64,000 bases of DNA from Ciceribacter sp. L1K22 (GCF_017599385.1 NZ_JAGFPK010000001.1:1-64000); one strand, 5' to 3'; counted from the stretch's first letter, positions 43,298 to 52,605 are shown. Program-made: numbers and translations. The notes: generated by a model not told the origin, from the sequence alone.

Positions 43298-44839
43298 TCA
43301 GTCGATATCGAACTGGACGCCCTGCGCGAGTGGCAGCGTACGACCGTAATTCAGCGTATTGGTCGCCCGGCGCATATAGGCACGCCACGCATCCGATCCG
43401 GACTCGCGCCCGCCACCGGTTTCCTTCTCGCCACCGAAGGCGCCGCCGATTTCCGCCCCGGAAGGACCGATGTTGACATTGGCAATGCCGCAATCGGAGC
43501 CGCGCGCGGACAGGAAGGTCTCAGCCTCGCGCATGTCGTTCGTGAAGATCGATGACGAAAGCCCCTGCGGCACATCATTGTTCATCGCCAGCGCCTCGTT
43601 GAAATCCGAGTATTTCACGACATACAGAATCGGCGCGAAGGTTTCGTCCAGCATGGGACCGGCCTGCGATGGCATCTCGACGATCGCGGGGCGAACATAG
43701 TAGGCGTCAGCCGCATCATTCTGCAGCAGACGCCCTCCACCGGAGACCGTCCCTCCGACAGCACGTGCAGCGTCGAGAGCGTGCTGCATCCGATCGAACG
43801 CACCCTGATCGATCAGCGGGCCGACAAGCGTCCCGTTTTCCAGCGGATTGCCCACCGTCACGGAACCGTAGGCCTGCACCAGCCTCGGCACGAGCTTGTC
43901 GTAGACATCCGCGTGGACGAACAGCCGGCGCAGCGTCGTGCAGCGCTGTCCCGCCGTGCCCATCGCCGCAAATGCCACCCCGCGCAACGTCAGGTCCAGA
44001 TCGGCAGAGGGGCCGACGATCGCCGCATTGTTGCCGCCAAGTTCAAGCAGCGAGCGGCCGAAGCGCGCCGCCACCTTCGGCCCGACCGCGCGGCCCATGG
44101 CGGTCGAACCGGTCGCCGAGACCAGCGCTACCTTCGGATTGTCGACCAGAGCCTCGCCGACTGTGCGGCCGCCGATCAGCAATGTCGAGAGATTGGAGGG
44201 CGCCTTCCCGCCTTCGGAGACGAAGCGGGCGATCGCTTTTTCCAGGATAGCATGGGTCGCGATCGCGGTGAGTGGGGTCTTTTCCGACGGCTTCCACACG
44301 ATCGAGTTGCCGCAGACGAGCGCAAGCGCCGCATTCCACGACCAAACCGCCACGGGAAAGTTGAAGGCCGAGATGATGCCGGTGACGCCGAGCGGATGCC
44401 AGGTTTCCATCATACGGTGGTCGGCGCGTTCGGTTGCGATCGTCAGACCGTAGAGCTGCCGGGAAAGGCCAACCGCAAAGTCGCAGATGTCGATCATTTC
44501 CTGGACTTCGCCCAGGCCTTCGGAGGTGATCTTCCCCACTTCTATGGAAACAAGACGCCCGAGCTCTTGCTTATGGGCGCGAAGCTCCTCGCCGAGAAGG
44601 CGAACCAGTTCGCCGCGCTTCGGCGCCGGCACCATGCGCCATTCGACAAATGCCCGGTGAGCCGCTTCGATGGCGGCATTCGTCTCGGCGGAACCGACCT
44701 CCGCGACCTTGGCGATCTGTTCGCCGTTGATGGGCGAGCGCACGACCAGCGTGCCACCTGTTGATGTTTCGGCAGACACGCCCAGCTTGGACAGGATCGC
44801 GCTCGCTTCCGACGCGAGTTTCAGATTGGCGAGGGTCAT
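43298..44839 (-). CDS. amaB: Aminoadipate-semialdehyde (P6C) dehydrogenase, ALDH7 type
   Basis: This 513-residue NAD-dependent aldehyde dehydrogenase of the antiquitin (ALDH7) family oxidises alpha-aminoadipate semialdehyde, in equilibrium with piperideine-6-carboxylate, to aminoadipate in lysine breakdown. Motifs are VTGIISAFNFPVAVWSWNAA, VSATGSTAMGRAVG, general base Glu in LLELGGNNAAIVGPSADL and nucleophile Cys in GTAGQRCTTLRRLFVH. The substrate-recognition tail GGAFGGEKETGGGRESGSDA is characteristic of ALDH7. It is downstream of amaA by 45 bases in the same transcription unit, and the two catalyse successive steps from pipecolate. Confidence 0.92.
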   Translation of the reverse strand: MTLANLKLASEASAILSKLGVSAETSTGGTLVVRSPINGEQIAKVAEVGSAETNAAIEAAHRAFVEWRMVPAPKRGELVRLLGEELRAHKQELGRLVSIEVGKITSEGLGEVQEMIDICDFAVGLSRQLYGLTIATERADHRMMETWHPLGVTGIISAFNFPVAVWSWNAALALVCGNSIVWKPSEKTPLTAIATHAILEKAIARFVSEGGKAPSNLSTLLIGGRTVGEALVDNPKVALVSATGSTAMGRAVGPKVAARFGRSLLELGGNNAAIVGPSADLDLTLRGVAFAAMGTAGQRCTTLRRLFVHADVYDKLVPRLVQAYGSVTVGNPLENGTLVGPLIDQGAFDRMQHALDAARAVGGTVSGGGRLLQNDAADAYYVRPAIVEMPSQAGPMLDETFAPILYVVKYSDFNEALAMNNDVPQGLSSSIFTNDMREAETFLSARGSDCGIANVNIGPSGAEIGGAFGGEKETGGGRESGSDAWRAYMRRATNTLNYGRTLPLAQGVQFDID

Positions 44840-44884
44840 GATGTTCCTTCTGATCTTTCTTATCTATTTTGGCGGGCCTGCCGG

Positions 44885-46168
44885 CTAAAGCCGGGCCCCG
44901 GTGAAATGGGCGACTTGCGCCCCGGCCTCGTAATAGGCGCCCTTGAGATGGCGGTATTTCGCCTCGACCACGTCGCTGACGGGCAGTGGAAGATCATCCT
45001 CCCCGATCTCCCCTAGGATGAGACGAGCCAGCGTTTTGCCGAACACAGTTCCGGGAGCGATACCACGACCATTGTAGCCCGAAAAGCCGACCACATTCCG
45101 ACCGAACCTGTGGAAGCGCGGCAACGCGTCCGGCGTCATGCCGATCTGCCCATACCACTCGGACTCGAAGGAAACCTCCCCAAGCTCGGGGAAAAGCTTC
45201 CGGATCGCACGCCTTGCCCAGTCGCGGTGGATCGTCCGGCCCGTATTGCGAAGCGCACCGACGCTGCCGAACACAAGACGACCGGCCTTATCCATCCGGA
45301 AGGAGGAAAGGACTTCGCGTGTGTCCCAGCAGCCTTCGCGCCCGGGAAGGATACGCTTCAGCTGGCTGTCGGAAAGCGGCGCTGTTGCGAAATTGAAGTA
45401 GGGAAGCAGGACCTGCTCATTGCGAACCGCCTCCCAGGGACCGGCCGAATAGTATTCGGACGCGACGATGATCCAGTTCGCCGATACGGAGCCGGCGGCG
45501 GTCTTGACTGTCCAGCGGCTGCCTTTCCGCTCGGTATGGACCGCGGCACTGCCAGTATAAATCTCCGCACCAGCAGCGATGGCGGCCTTCGCCAGCCCTC
45601 GGACATAGGCAAGCGGCTGCAGCGTTCCCGCCCGCATGTCGAGCAGGGAGCCGGCATAGGCGGTCGTGCCGATGCGCGCCGCCGTTTCCTCGGCAGAGAG
45701 AAGCCTTACGTCCGCACCCCTGCCGGACCATTCCCGATAGCGTTGTTCGAGTTCCTTCAGACCGGACTTTCCGACAGCACAATGCAGGGTACCGTTCGTT
45801 TCGAGCTCGCAGTCGATCCCGTGCTTCCCGATCAGTTCCCGCACCAGATACGGCGCATTGCCCAGAAGATCGAGCGCGCGTTCGCCGTGAATGGGACCAA
45901 GCACATTCGGGATTTCTGACGGCAGCACCCACATCCCGGCATTGATGAGGCCGACATTACGTCCGGCTCCGCCAAATCCGATTTCTGCAGCCTCCAGCAC
46001 CACCGCCTTCACGCCGCCTTGGGCGAGATGCAGGGCCGCAGATATGCCGGTATAGCCGCCCCCGACGATGACGACGTCGGCATCCACATCTGTCTTCAGC
46101 ACCGCGGTTTCCGGAGCGGGTGGGGCCGTCTTTTCCCAAAGCCCGTGAGAAAGCGGATCGTTCAGCAT
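44885..46168 (-). CDS. amaA: FAD-dependent L-pipecolate oxidase-like enzyme
   Basis: This 427-residue FAD-dependent amine oxidase is of the DadA/GlpO (DAO) type. The dinucleotide fold is VDADVVIVGGGYTGISAALH (about 28-47), followed by GAGRNVGLINAGMW and the C-terminal FAD contact GFSGYNGRGIAPGTVFGKTL. The pairing with an ALDH7 dehydrogenase makes L-pipecolate oxidase (AmaA), which yields piperideine-6-carboxylate, the best call. The general fold is also shared with other N-oxidases, so the substrate rests on context. It is divergent from a LysR gene, the probable regulator, across a 188-base gap. Confidence 0.85.
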   Translation of the reverse strand: MLNDPLSHGLWEKTAPPAPETAVLKTDVDADVVIVGGGYTGISAALHLAQGGVKAVVLEAAEIGFGGAGRNVGLINAGMWVLPSEIPNVLGPIHGERALDLLGNAPYLVRELIGKHGIDCELETNGTLHCAVGKSGLKELEQRYREWSGRGADVRLLSAEETAARIGTTAYAGSLLDMRAGTLQPLAYVRGLAKAAIAAGAEIYTGSAAVHTERKGSRWTVKTAAGSVSANWIIVASEYYSAGPWEAVRNEQVLLPYFNFATAPLSDSQLKRILPGREGCWDTREVLSSFRMDKAGRLVFGSVGALRNTGRTIHRDWARRAIRKLFPELGEVSFESEWYGQIGMTPDALPRFHRFGRNVVGFSGYNGRGIAPGTVFGKTLARLILGEIGEDDLPLPVSDVVEAKYRHLKGAYYEAGAQVAHFTGARL

Positions 46169-46263
46169 GGCTGTCTTCCAATGAACAGGACTGCCGGATT
46201 AGGGCAGCGAAGCTGGGCCGGATCGTGGGCCATTCCGGTTCGGTCTCAGGGCGAACCCGAAAT

Positions 46264-46287
46264 AACCTCTGGAACCCCCGGTAGGTT
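46264..46287. promoter_or_regulatory. Candidate LysR operator between amaA and regulator
   Basis: AACCT (46264-46268) and AGGTT (46283-46287) are inverted repeats 14 bases apart, with a partly symmetric CTGG...CCGG core. They lie about 70 bases from the LysR start and 95 from the amaA start, a suitable place for a LysR-type recognition site. Not verified. Confidence 0.35.
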
Positions 46288-46356
46288 GAATTTAGGAGAG
46301 GATTTTTCGGGGCTCCAGCGATATTTTCTCAAGAGTTCATTCCAGTGGGGTATAAC

Positions 46357-47283
46357 ATGTTGCCTGCCCGGCGCTTCCTTCCGTCGCTTTCGCTTCTCGC
46401 TGCCTTCGAAGCTGCGGCAAGGACCGGCAGCATCACGGCGGCAGCGAAGGAACTGGACCTTACGCAAAGCGCGGTCAGTCGTCAGATAAAGGCGCTTGAG
46501 AACCAGCTCGGCATCGAACTTTTCCTGCGCGAACGACAGACCATACGGCTGACGATCGCAGGAGAAAGCTACGCCCGCGAAATCCGCGACGCGCTCCAGA
46601 GGATATCGACCGCCTCGCTCAACCTTCGCGCCAATCCGAAAGGCGGTACGCTCAACCTCGCGATCCTGCCAACCTTTGGAACGCGCTGGCTGGCACCGAG
46701 GCTCGGAGCATTTTTGTCTGCCAATCCGGGGATCACAATCAACCTCGTCACTCGTCTGCGCCCCTTCGACTTCCGTCTGGAATCGATCGATGCGGCAATC
46801 CATTTCGGCCAGCCTTCGTGGCCAGGTGGCGAATTGAGCTTTCTGATGAAGGAGACCACCCTCCCTTGCTGCAGCCCCGCGTTCAAGGCAATGCACAAAC
46901 TCGATCAACCGGCCGACGTGCTCGATGTCCCGCTCCTGCATCTCGCAACACGTCCCGATGCCTGGGAGCGCTGGCTGACACATTGCGGCGTGCCGTTCGA
47001 AAGCGTCACGGGCATGCTGTTCGACCAGTTCGCCACGGCCGCGCAGGCGGCGATCGGCGGCATTGGTGTGGCGCTTCTACCAGTATTCCTGATTCAGGAG
47101 GAGCTGCGGCGCGGCCAATTGGTCCCTGCGATCGATCGGGAAATCGAGAGCCGCGAGTGTTATTACCTTGCCTACCCCAAGGAACGCATGGATTATCCAC
47201 CTCTCGCCGCCTTCCGGGAATGGATCACTGCGGAAATCGGGAGCACGGAGACCGGCCGGCCCGATCTCGTTGCGACGGGCTGA
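46357..47283 (+). CDS. LysR-family (GcvA-like) regulator
   Basis: This is a 308-residue LysR-type regulator of the GcvA subgroup. The reading head is RFLPSLSLLAAFEAAARTGS and LTQSAVSRQIKALENQLG. The effector domain carries GTLNLAILPTFGTRWLAPRL, VTRLRPFDFRLESIDAAIHF and the typical GIGVALLPVFLIQEELRRGQL. ATG 46357 with GTGGGG upstream is chosen; GTG 46345 would add four residues. Divergent orientation from amaA-amaB indicates control of pipecolate/lysine catabolism and of its own gene. It is convergent with the flavoprotein gene downstream. Confidence 0.92.
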   Translation: MLPARRFLPSLSLLAAFEAAARTGSITAAAKELDLTQSAVSRQIKALENQLGIELFLRERQTIRLTIAGESYAREIRDALQRISTASLNLRANPKGGTLNLAILPTFGTRWLAPRLGAFLSANPGITINLVTRLRPFDFRLESIDAAIHFGQPSWPGGELSFLMKETTLPCCSPAFKAMHKLDQPADVLDVPLLHLATRPDAWERWLTHCGVPFESVTGMLFDQFATAAQAAIGGIGVALLPVFLIQEELRRGQLVPAIDREIESRECYYLAYPKERMDYPPLAAFREWITAEIGSTETGRPDLVATG

Positions 47284-47298
47284 ACCGCGTTCGAAGCC

Positions 47299-48516
47299 TC
47301 AGGCCTCACTCCCGGAAAGCCAGCGCGCCAGTCCCTCTGCCGCAGCCCGCCCGGTAGCGAGACAGGCTGTCAGCAGGTAACCGCCCGTCGGAGCCTCCCA
47401 ATCGAGCATCTCCCCGGCAACGAAGACGCCGGGCCACCCCTTCAGCATGAAATTCCCGTCGACGGTCTGCCAACTCACGCCACCGGCAGTGGAGATCGCT
47501 TCTTCGATCGGCCGGGGCCGGACAAGCGGCAGTCGCAGCGATTTTATCGCGGTCGCCAGATGCTCCGGATCCCGGCGAACGTCGTCGGCGACGAATTCCC
47601 GTACCAGAGCGGCTTTCACGCCGTCGAGACCAGTCGCTTTTCGCAGCCGATTGGAGAAACTCGCTTTGGGATCAGTCCGTCGAAGTGCGGCAGCCAGGGC
47701 GTCCGCGCTGCGATCCGGAACAAGATCGAGCACGAATTCGCCATTCCTCCCCGCCAGAAGATCGTCCCGGAGCGCCGACGCGTGACCGTAAACAAGGCTT
47801 CCCTCGATACCGTGACGCGTGATGACGAATTCTCCCCGGCTCGTCCCCGCGCTCGACGTCGCGACCACCGATTTGACCGGCGCGCCGGCGAAACGTTCGG
47901 AGAAGAACGGCGTCCAGTCGACATCGAAACCGCAATTGGCCGGCAGCAGCGGGTTCACGACGACCCCGCGATCTGTCAGGAGCGGCACCCATGATCCGTC
48001 GGAACCGAGCTTCGGCCAGCTCGCCCCGCCCAGAGCAAGAAGCAGCGCGTCATGCTCCACCGCATGCGTACCGTCGGGCGTATCGAAAACGGCAAGCCCG
48101 TCGCTGAACCCGGTCCAGCGATGTCGCACGTGAATCCGCACACCTCGCGACTCGAGTCGCGCCCGCCAGGCCCGGAGAAGCGGCGATGCCTTCATGGCTT
48201 TGGGGAAGACACGGCCGGACGTGCCGACAAAGGTTTCCGCGCCCAGTTCGTCGGCCCATTTTCGAACCTGGTCCGACCCGAACCGGTCAAGCGCCATCCG
48301 CAACCTTGGAGCCGACGCTCCGTATCGCTGTTCGAAACGCTCGTGGGGTTCAGAATGGGTGAGGTTCAAGCCGGATTTCCCTGCGAGCAGGAATTTCCGT
48401 CCTATCGTCGGCATCGCCTCGTGGATATCCACGTCATATCCTGACCCCGAGAGCCATTCGGCGGCCGCAAGCCCGGCAGGTCCTCCGCCAACGATAACGA
48501 TTTTCCGTTTCGACAT
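47299..48516 (-). CDS. HI0933/BaiN-family flavoprotein
   Basis: This is a 405-residue FAD-binding protein of the HI0933-like (BaiN/TIGR03862-type) family. The N-terminal Rossmann motif is IVIVGGGPAGLAAAEWLSGS. The family-specific GRKFLLAGKSGLNLTHSEP follows, and the distal flavin motif is MLKGWPGVFVAGEMLDWEAPTGGYLLTACLATG. The family's physiological reaction is not established for most members; an NAD(P)H-dependent reduction is usually supposed. It stands alone, convergent with the LysR gene (15-base gap) and divergent from the HTH-cupin regulator. Confidence 0.88.
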   Translation of the reverse strand: MSKRKIVIVGGGPAGLAAAEWLSGSGYDVDIHEAMPTIGRKFLLAGKSGLNLTHSEPHERFEQRYGASAPRLRMALDRFGSDQVRKWADELGAETFVGTSGRVFPKAMKASPLLRAWRARLESRGVRIHVRHRWTGFSDGLAVFDTPDGTHAVEHDALLLALGGASWPKLGSDGSWVPLLTDRGVVVNPLLPANCGFDVDWTPFFSERFAGAPVKSVVATSSAGTSRGEFVITRHGIEGSLVYGHASALRDDLLAGRNGEFVLDLVPDRSADALAAALRRTDPKASFSNRLRKATGLDGVKAALVREFVADDVRRDPEHLATAIKSLRLPLVRPRPIEEAISTAGGVSWQTVDGNFMLKGWPGVFVAGEMLDWEAPTGGYLLTACLATGRAAAEGLARWLSGSEA

Positions 48517-48605
48517 CGCTCGGCTTTAGCGCAAGCCACCACCCAAACCAAGCCTATGCGTTGCAAGGACTTTCGACTATAGAAGGCCCGAAGGAGATTG
48601 ACGGG

Positions 48606-49187
48606 ATGCCGGATGCCAGTTTCGATGTGGGAGCGCGCCTGAAGGAATTGCGCCTGTCGGCAAAGCTGTCGCAGCGAGATCTCGCCGGACGCGCCGGCGT
48701 GCCGCACGCGCAGATTTCCAATATCGAGCAGAACAAGACGAGCCCGTCCGTCTCCACGCTCCGCAAGATCCTGACAGGCCTCGACATGGGGCTCGCCGAT
48801 TTCTTCGAGGAAGACAGAGTCCGTCGCGAAGGCCCCTTTTTCACCGAGGATGACCTTCTGGACCTGACGTCGCGCGTACCCGCCAATGCCGAGGGTCAGG
48901 GTATGCTGCTTCTGCGGCAGATCGGCGACGCGCGCGCCTACAATCTTCAGGTATTGCACGAGCAATACGCCCCGGGCGCCGATACCGGCGAAACACGTCT
49001 CCAGCATTTCTCGACCGAGGGCGGCTTTGTGGTCGAGGGCGAGATCGAAATCACGGTTGGCGAGGACGTGCGCATCCTGAAAGCCGGCGAGGCTTACCTC
49101 TTCGACAGCCGCATTCCGCACCGCTTCCGCAACGTCTCAGACCGGAAGGCCGTGGTCATATCGGCCTGCACACCGCCATATCTGTAA
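48606..49187 (+). CDS. HTH-XRE / cupin transcriptional regulator
   Basis: This 193-residue regulator has an N-terminal XRE helix-turn-helix (ASFDVGARLKELRLSAKLSQ, then DLAGRAGVPHAQISNIEQNK) and a C-terminal cupin (EGGFVVEGEIEITVGEDVRI, YLFDSRIPHRFRN, about 120-190). This is the PuuR-like arrangement used for putrescine and amino-acid control. ATG 48606 has AAGGAG upstream; the frame opens 15 codons earlier without support. The ligand is unknown. The stop is 16 bases from the convergent ABC-F gene. Confidence 0.92.
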   Translation: MPDASFDVGARLKELRLSAKLSQRDLAGRAGVPHAQISNIEQNKTSPSVSTLRKILTGLDMGLADFFEEDRVRREGPFFTEDDLLDLTSRVPANAEGQGMLLLRQIGDARAYNLQVLHEQYAPGADTGETRLQHFSTEGGFVVEGEIEITVGEDVRILKAGEAYLFDSRIPHRFRNVSDRKAVVISACTPPYL

Positions 49188-49203
49188 AGGCGAAGTAACG
49201 CGC

Positions 49204-50826
49204 TTAGCTGTGCAGGCCGGGTGCCTCGTGGCCGGTGCGCTCGACATATTCCGTGTAACCACCGCCATACTGATGGATGCCCTCAGGCGTGAGCTCCAGC
49301 ACCCGATTGGACAGCGCGGCAAGGAAATGCCGGTCGTGTGATACGAAGAGCATCGTACCCTCGAAGGCCGACAGGGCCTTGATCAACATTTCCTTCGTAT
49401 CGAGATCGAGGTGGTTGGTCGGCTCGTCGAGAACCAGGAAATTCGGCGGGTCGAACAGCATGGCCGCCATCACAAGCCGTGCCTTTTCGCCACCTGAAAG
49501 CACCCTGCAACGCTTCTCGACATCGTCACCGGAAAAGCCGAAGCATCCGGAGAGCGCCCGCAGGGGCGCCTGTCCCGCCTTCGGAAAGCGCTCCTCCAGC
49601 CATTCCAAGACTGTGCTGTCACCATCCAGCAGGTCCATGGAGTGTTGCGCGAAATAGCCAAGCTTGACGCTCGCACCGATAGTCACGGAACCCTTGTCCG
49701 GCTCGGCCGCCCCCGCGACCAGTTTTAGAAGCGTCGACTTGCCCGCACCGTTCACGCCGAGAATGCACCACCGCTCCTTCCGGCGCACCATGAAGTCGAG
49801 CCCCTCATAGATCGTGCGGCTGCCATAGGCTTTGTGCACATCCTTGAAGCTGGCGACATCTTCACCGGACCGCGGCGCGGGGAGAAAATCGAATGCCACC
49901 GTCTGGCGCCGACGGGGCGGCTCCACCCGCTCGATCTTGTCGAGCTTCTTGACCCTGCTCTGCACCTGCGCCGCATGCGAGGCGCGCGCCTTGAACCGCT
50001 CGATGAACTTGAGTTCCTTGGCCAGCATGGCCTGCTGGCGCTCGAACTGCGCCTGTTGCTGCTTCTCGTTTTGCGCCCGCTGGCCCTCGTAGAAGGCGTA
50101 ATCTCCGGAATAGGAGGTGAGCGATCCACCGTCGATCTCAATGATCTTGGTGACGATCCGGTTCATGAACTCGCGGTCGTGCGACGTCATCAGCAGCGCG
50201 CCGTCATAGTTCTTGAGAAAATCCTCGAGCCAGATCAGGCTTTCGAGATCGAGATGGTTGCTGGGCTCGTCCAGCAGCATCACGTCCGGCCGCATCAGCA
50301 GGATGCGGGCGAGCGCCACACGCATCTTCCAGCCACCCGAAAGCCGACCGACATCGCCATCCATCATCTCGGGCGAAAACGACAGACCCGCCAGCACCTC
50401 GCGCGCACGGCCTTCGAGCCCATACCCGTCGAGCTCCTCGTAGCGCGCCTGTACTTCGCCATAGCGCTCGATGATCGCGTCCATCTCGTCCATGCGGTCC
50501 GGATCGGACATCGCCGCTTCGAGTTCGCGAAGCTCCGCCGCGATCTCGCTGACCGGACCGGCGCCATTCATCACCTCGGCCACGGCCGGGCGGCCCGACA
50601 TTTCACCCACATCCTGATTGAAATAGCCGATAGTGACACCCTTATCGACCGAGACCTGCCCCTCGTCCGGCAGTTCCTCGCCGGTGATCATGCGAAACAG
50701 CGTCGTCTTGCCGGCGCCATTGGGTCCGACCAGCCCGATCTTTTCACCACGATTGAGCGCGGCGGACGCTTCGATGTACAGGATGCGGTGACTGTTGGAC
50801 TTGCTGATATTCTCGATGCGGATCAT
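49204..50826 (-). CDS. ABC-F family ribosome-associated ATPase
   Basis: This 540-residue protein has two ABC ATPase domains and no membrane part. Walker A motifs are GLVGPNGAGKTTLF and LGVNGAGKSTLL. Signatures are VGRLSGGWKMRVALARILLM and RVLSGGEKARLVMAAMLF; Walker B motifs are VMLLDEPSNHLDLESL and FLVLDEPTNHLDLDTK. The charged interdomain linker (about 235-310, QNEKQQQAQFERQQAMLAKE) is the P-site tRNA-interaction motif of ABC-F factors. It most resembles the YbiT/Uup branch. Its likely role is to rescue or tune translating ribosomes, not transport. Confidence 0.93.
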   Translation of the reverse strand: MIRIENISKSNSHRILYIEASAALNRGEKIGLVGPNGAGKTTLFRMITGEELPDEGQVSVDKGVTIGYFNQDVGEMSGRPAVAEVMNGAGPVSEIAAELRELEAAMSDPDRMDEMDAIIERYGEVQARYEELDGYGLEGRAREVLAGLSFSPEMMDGDVGRLSGGWKMRVALARILLMRPDVMLLDEPSNHLDLESLIWLEDFLKNYDGALLMTSHDREFMNRIVTKIIEIDGGSLTSYSGDYAFYEGQRAQNEKQQQAQFERQQAMLAKELKFIERFKARASHAAQVQSRVKKLDKIERVEPPRRRQTVAFDFLPAPRSGEDVASFKDVHKAYGSRTIYEGLDFMVRRKERWCILGVNGAGKSTLLKLVAGAAEPDKGSVTIGASVKLGYFAQHSMDLLDGDSTVLEWLEERFPKAGQAPLRALSGCFGFSGDDVEKRCRVLSGGEKARLVMAAMLFDPPNFLVLDEPTNHLDLDTKEMLIKALSAFEGTMLFVSHDRHFLAALSNRVLELTPEGIHQYGGGYTEYVERTGHEAPGLHS

Positions 50827-50959
50827 GGGAACGCCTGCCTGGTTGCGCGTCGCCTATGCCACGCGGGACCGTGAAGGTCGAGGCCTTACATCTCGTCGAG
50901 TTATCGGAAAGAGCGGATGCGTCCGCAGCGGTGTCAGCGATTGTCAATGATACGCAGAG

Positions 50960-50989
50960 GTCTGGAACAGCGTTCATGCTGCTCCAGAC
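50960..50989 (-). terminator. Hairpin downstream of RTX gene
   Basis: GTCTGGA-A-CAGC (50960-50971) pairs with GCTG-C-TCCAGAC (50978-50989), with a single internal mismatch. It lies 14 bases beyond the RTX stop on the minus strand. No T tract follows, so it is a terminator-like or stabilising hairpin. The rest of the 176-base gap to the ABC-F gene shows nothing further. Confidence 0.5.
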
Positions 50990-51002
50990 ATGTTCTTGCC
51001 GC

Positions 51003-52067
51003 CTACAGCGTGAAATAATCCGCCGTCAAAGTGACAGCATCATCCAGATGTATGGCGAAGTCCGCTTTTTTATCACCGTTCACATCAGCGTAGATGTAGG
51101 TGTCCGACGCCATCTTCTCGACCCGAACTTCGCCGCCTTTGCCCGTGAAGGCCTTGGCACCGATAAAGGCAAATGCGTTGTTTCCGGCAACCTTGCTGTT
51201 GGCATCGATCTGCGAAAGATCGATTTTGTCCCCATCAGCTCTCGAGAAGTCGAAGATCGTATCCCGGCCGGACGCCGTGGTCGTAGAGTCCGAGAGGGCC
51301 TTGAACACAAACGTGTCCTTCCCCGCTCCGCCGTAGAGGTCGTCAGCCCCGGCCCCACCGGAAAGAGTATCGTTTCCTGCGCCACCGCTGAGCTTGTCGG
51401 CCCCGGCACCGCCCGTGAGAATATCGTTCCCAGAGCCGCCGCTGAGTGAATTGGCGTTTGCGTCGCCGTAGAGCTTGTCGGCATATTTCGACCCGACAAG
51501 GTTCTCGATCGAGACGTAAGTATCCCCTTTGGCCTCGCCGGTTCCGCTGATGCCGGCTGCCAAACTGGCTGTGACTCCGCTTGTCGCGTTTGCGTATGAC
51601 GCCGTGTCACTTCCCGCGCCGCCAGACAGCTTGTCTGCGCCCAGCCCGCCGATCAGGACGTCATTTCCGGCCAGGCCGAACAAAGTGTCCGCATAGGCGG
51701 TGCCCGTGATCTTGTCGTTTCCTGATAGCAGTAGCTTCAGACCATCCGTTGCCGTGCCGTCGATAGTGTTGCTTAACGCAACAGCCGAAAGCTTCAGGTC
51801 CGTCGCGGCAAACAGAACCTTTCCGTTCGTGACCTGGGTAATCGCATTCACGCTACCGCTTTTGAGACCGACAATCTCTCCGCCGTCCATCTTGTAGGTG
51901 AGGCCTGATCCTTTGACTTCCGTATAGTTACGGCTATCTTCAAAAATCTTGAAGCCACTGGATTTCGGCGTGGAGTTGTTGTCGTAGTCAAAAAAGTCCA
52001 GCTCTCCGAACTTGCTGAAATCGAAACCCTTTTTTGCTCCTAGCGGACCAAGAGTAATATTTGCCAT
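51003..52067 (-). CDS. RTX calcium-binding protein, probable type I secretion substrate
   Basis: This 354-residue acidic protein starts MANITLGPLGAKKGFDFSKF. An N-terminal part without known family (about 1-120) precedes nonapeptide RTX repeats, e.g. GLAGNDVLIGGLGADKLSGG, GGSGNDILTGGAGADKL and GGAGADDLYGGAGKDTFVF. These bind calcium in a beta-roll. The C-terminus resembles the serralysin M10 C-terminal region (DTIFDFSRADGDKIDLSQID), ending ADYFTL, fitting a type I secretion signal. ATG 52067 has AGGA six bases upstream; a small TACCG/CGGTA hairpin (52085-52098) lies before it. No protease or lipase domain and no secretion genes are present in the window. Confidence 0.88.
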   Translation of the reverse strand: MANITLGPLGAKKGFDFSKFGELDFFDYDNNSTPKSSGFKIFEDSRNYTEVKGSGLTYKMDGGEIVGLKSGSVNAITQVTNGKVLFAATDLKLSAVALSNTIDGTATDGLKLLLSGNDKITGTAYADTLFGLAGNDVLIGGLGADKLSGGAGSDTASYANATSGVTASLAAGISGTGEAKGDTYVSIENLVGSKYADKLYGDANANSLSGGSGNDILTGGAGADKLSGGAGNDTLSGGAGADDLYGGAGKDTFVFKALSDSTTTASGRDTIFDFSRADGDKIDLSQIDANSKVAGNNAFAFIGAKAFTGKGGEVRVEKMASDTYIYADVNGDKKADFAIHLDDAVTLTADYFTL

Positions 52068-52417
52068 GTCCATTCCTATATATCTACCGTCATCGGTAAT
52101 GGACGGTTGGTAGGACATGGCGACTTAATGTCGGCTAAATCGAATAGATTCAACTGTATGCTTTAACTCGTTTTTCCCGGATTTGGCGACCGGCGTCGCA
52201 AGGCGATCGCTGCATGCTTCAGGCGGTTAGCCGCACGGCCGATCTGGTCGCAATGGTCCAGGTCCGCGACTATCCTCGATCCTCTCCAAAACGACAACGC
52301 GCCAAAAGGCCCTCGGCCGTGCCGAAAGCGCCTCGCACACAAAATCTGGCTATGACACGCGGGACCGCCATTTTCGAAGCAGAGGACCTGAAGCCTTTGC
52401 ACTCAGGTATCCGAATT
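52068..52417. other. Intergenic stretch without recognisable gene
   Basis: This stretch holds the presumed promoter of the RTX gene (an AT-richer area near 52120-52175 on the minus strand) and nothing else I can support. Open frames here are short and run through the tRNA gene or repeat no family motif. Confidence 0.5.
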
Positions 52418-52507
52418 TGGCGGAGAGGGTGGGATTCGAACCCACGATACCCTTGCGAGTATGCCGCATTTCGAGTGCGGTGCTTTCGACCACTCAGCCA
52501 CCTCTCC
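52418..52507 (-). tRNA. tRNA-Ser(CGA)
   Basis: Read on the minus strand, acceptor GGAGAGG/CCTCTCC (+ 52501-52507 and 52421-region) closes a class II tRNA of 90 bases with encoded CCA (complement of 52418-52420) and discriminator G. The D arm is GCTGAGTGGTCGAAAGC, the anticodon arm CCGCA-CTCGAAA-TGCGG with anticodon CGA, and the long variable arm includes ATAC/GTAT. The T arm is GTGGG-TTCGAAT-CCCAC. It reads serine UCG codons. Confidence 0.97.
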
Positions 52508-52605
52508 ATTGGATCGCTGAAGGCACCATGGCGGTGCGGAGGGCTTCATAGCGACAGTTTGCATGACTGGCAAGGGCGTCGCATCACGATTTTCATGCTT
52601 TCGCC

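Noticed and set aside
45110..45919. 269-residue plus-strand frame
   Set aside because: Antisense shadow of the amaA gene.
49834..50874. 346-residue plus-strand frame
   Set aside because: Antisense shadow of the ABC-F gene, with typical His/Leu/Arg-rich composition and no motif.
51360..51680. Repeats in the RTX gene as a mobile or CRISPR element
   Set aside because: They encode glycine/aspartate nonapeptides of the RTX beta-roll.
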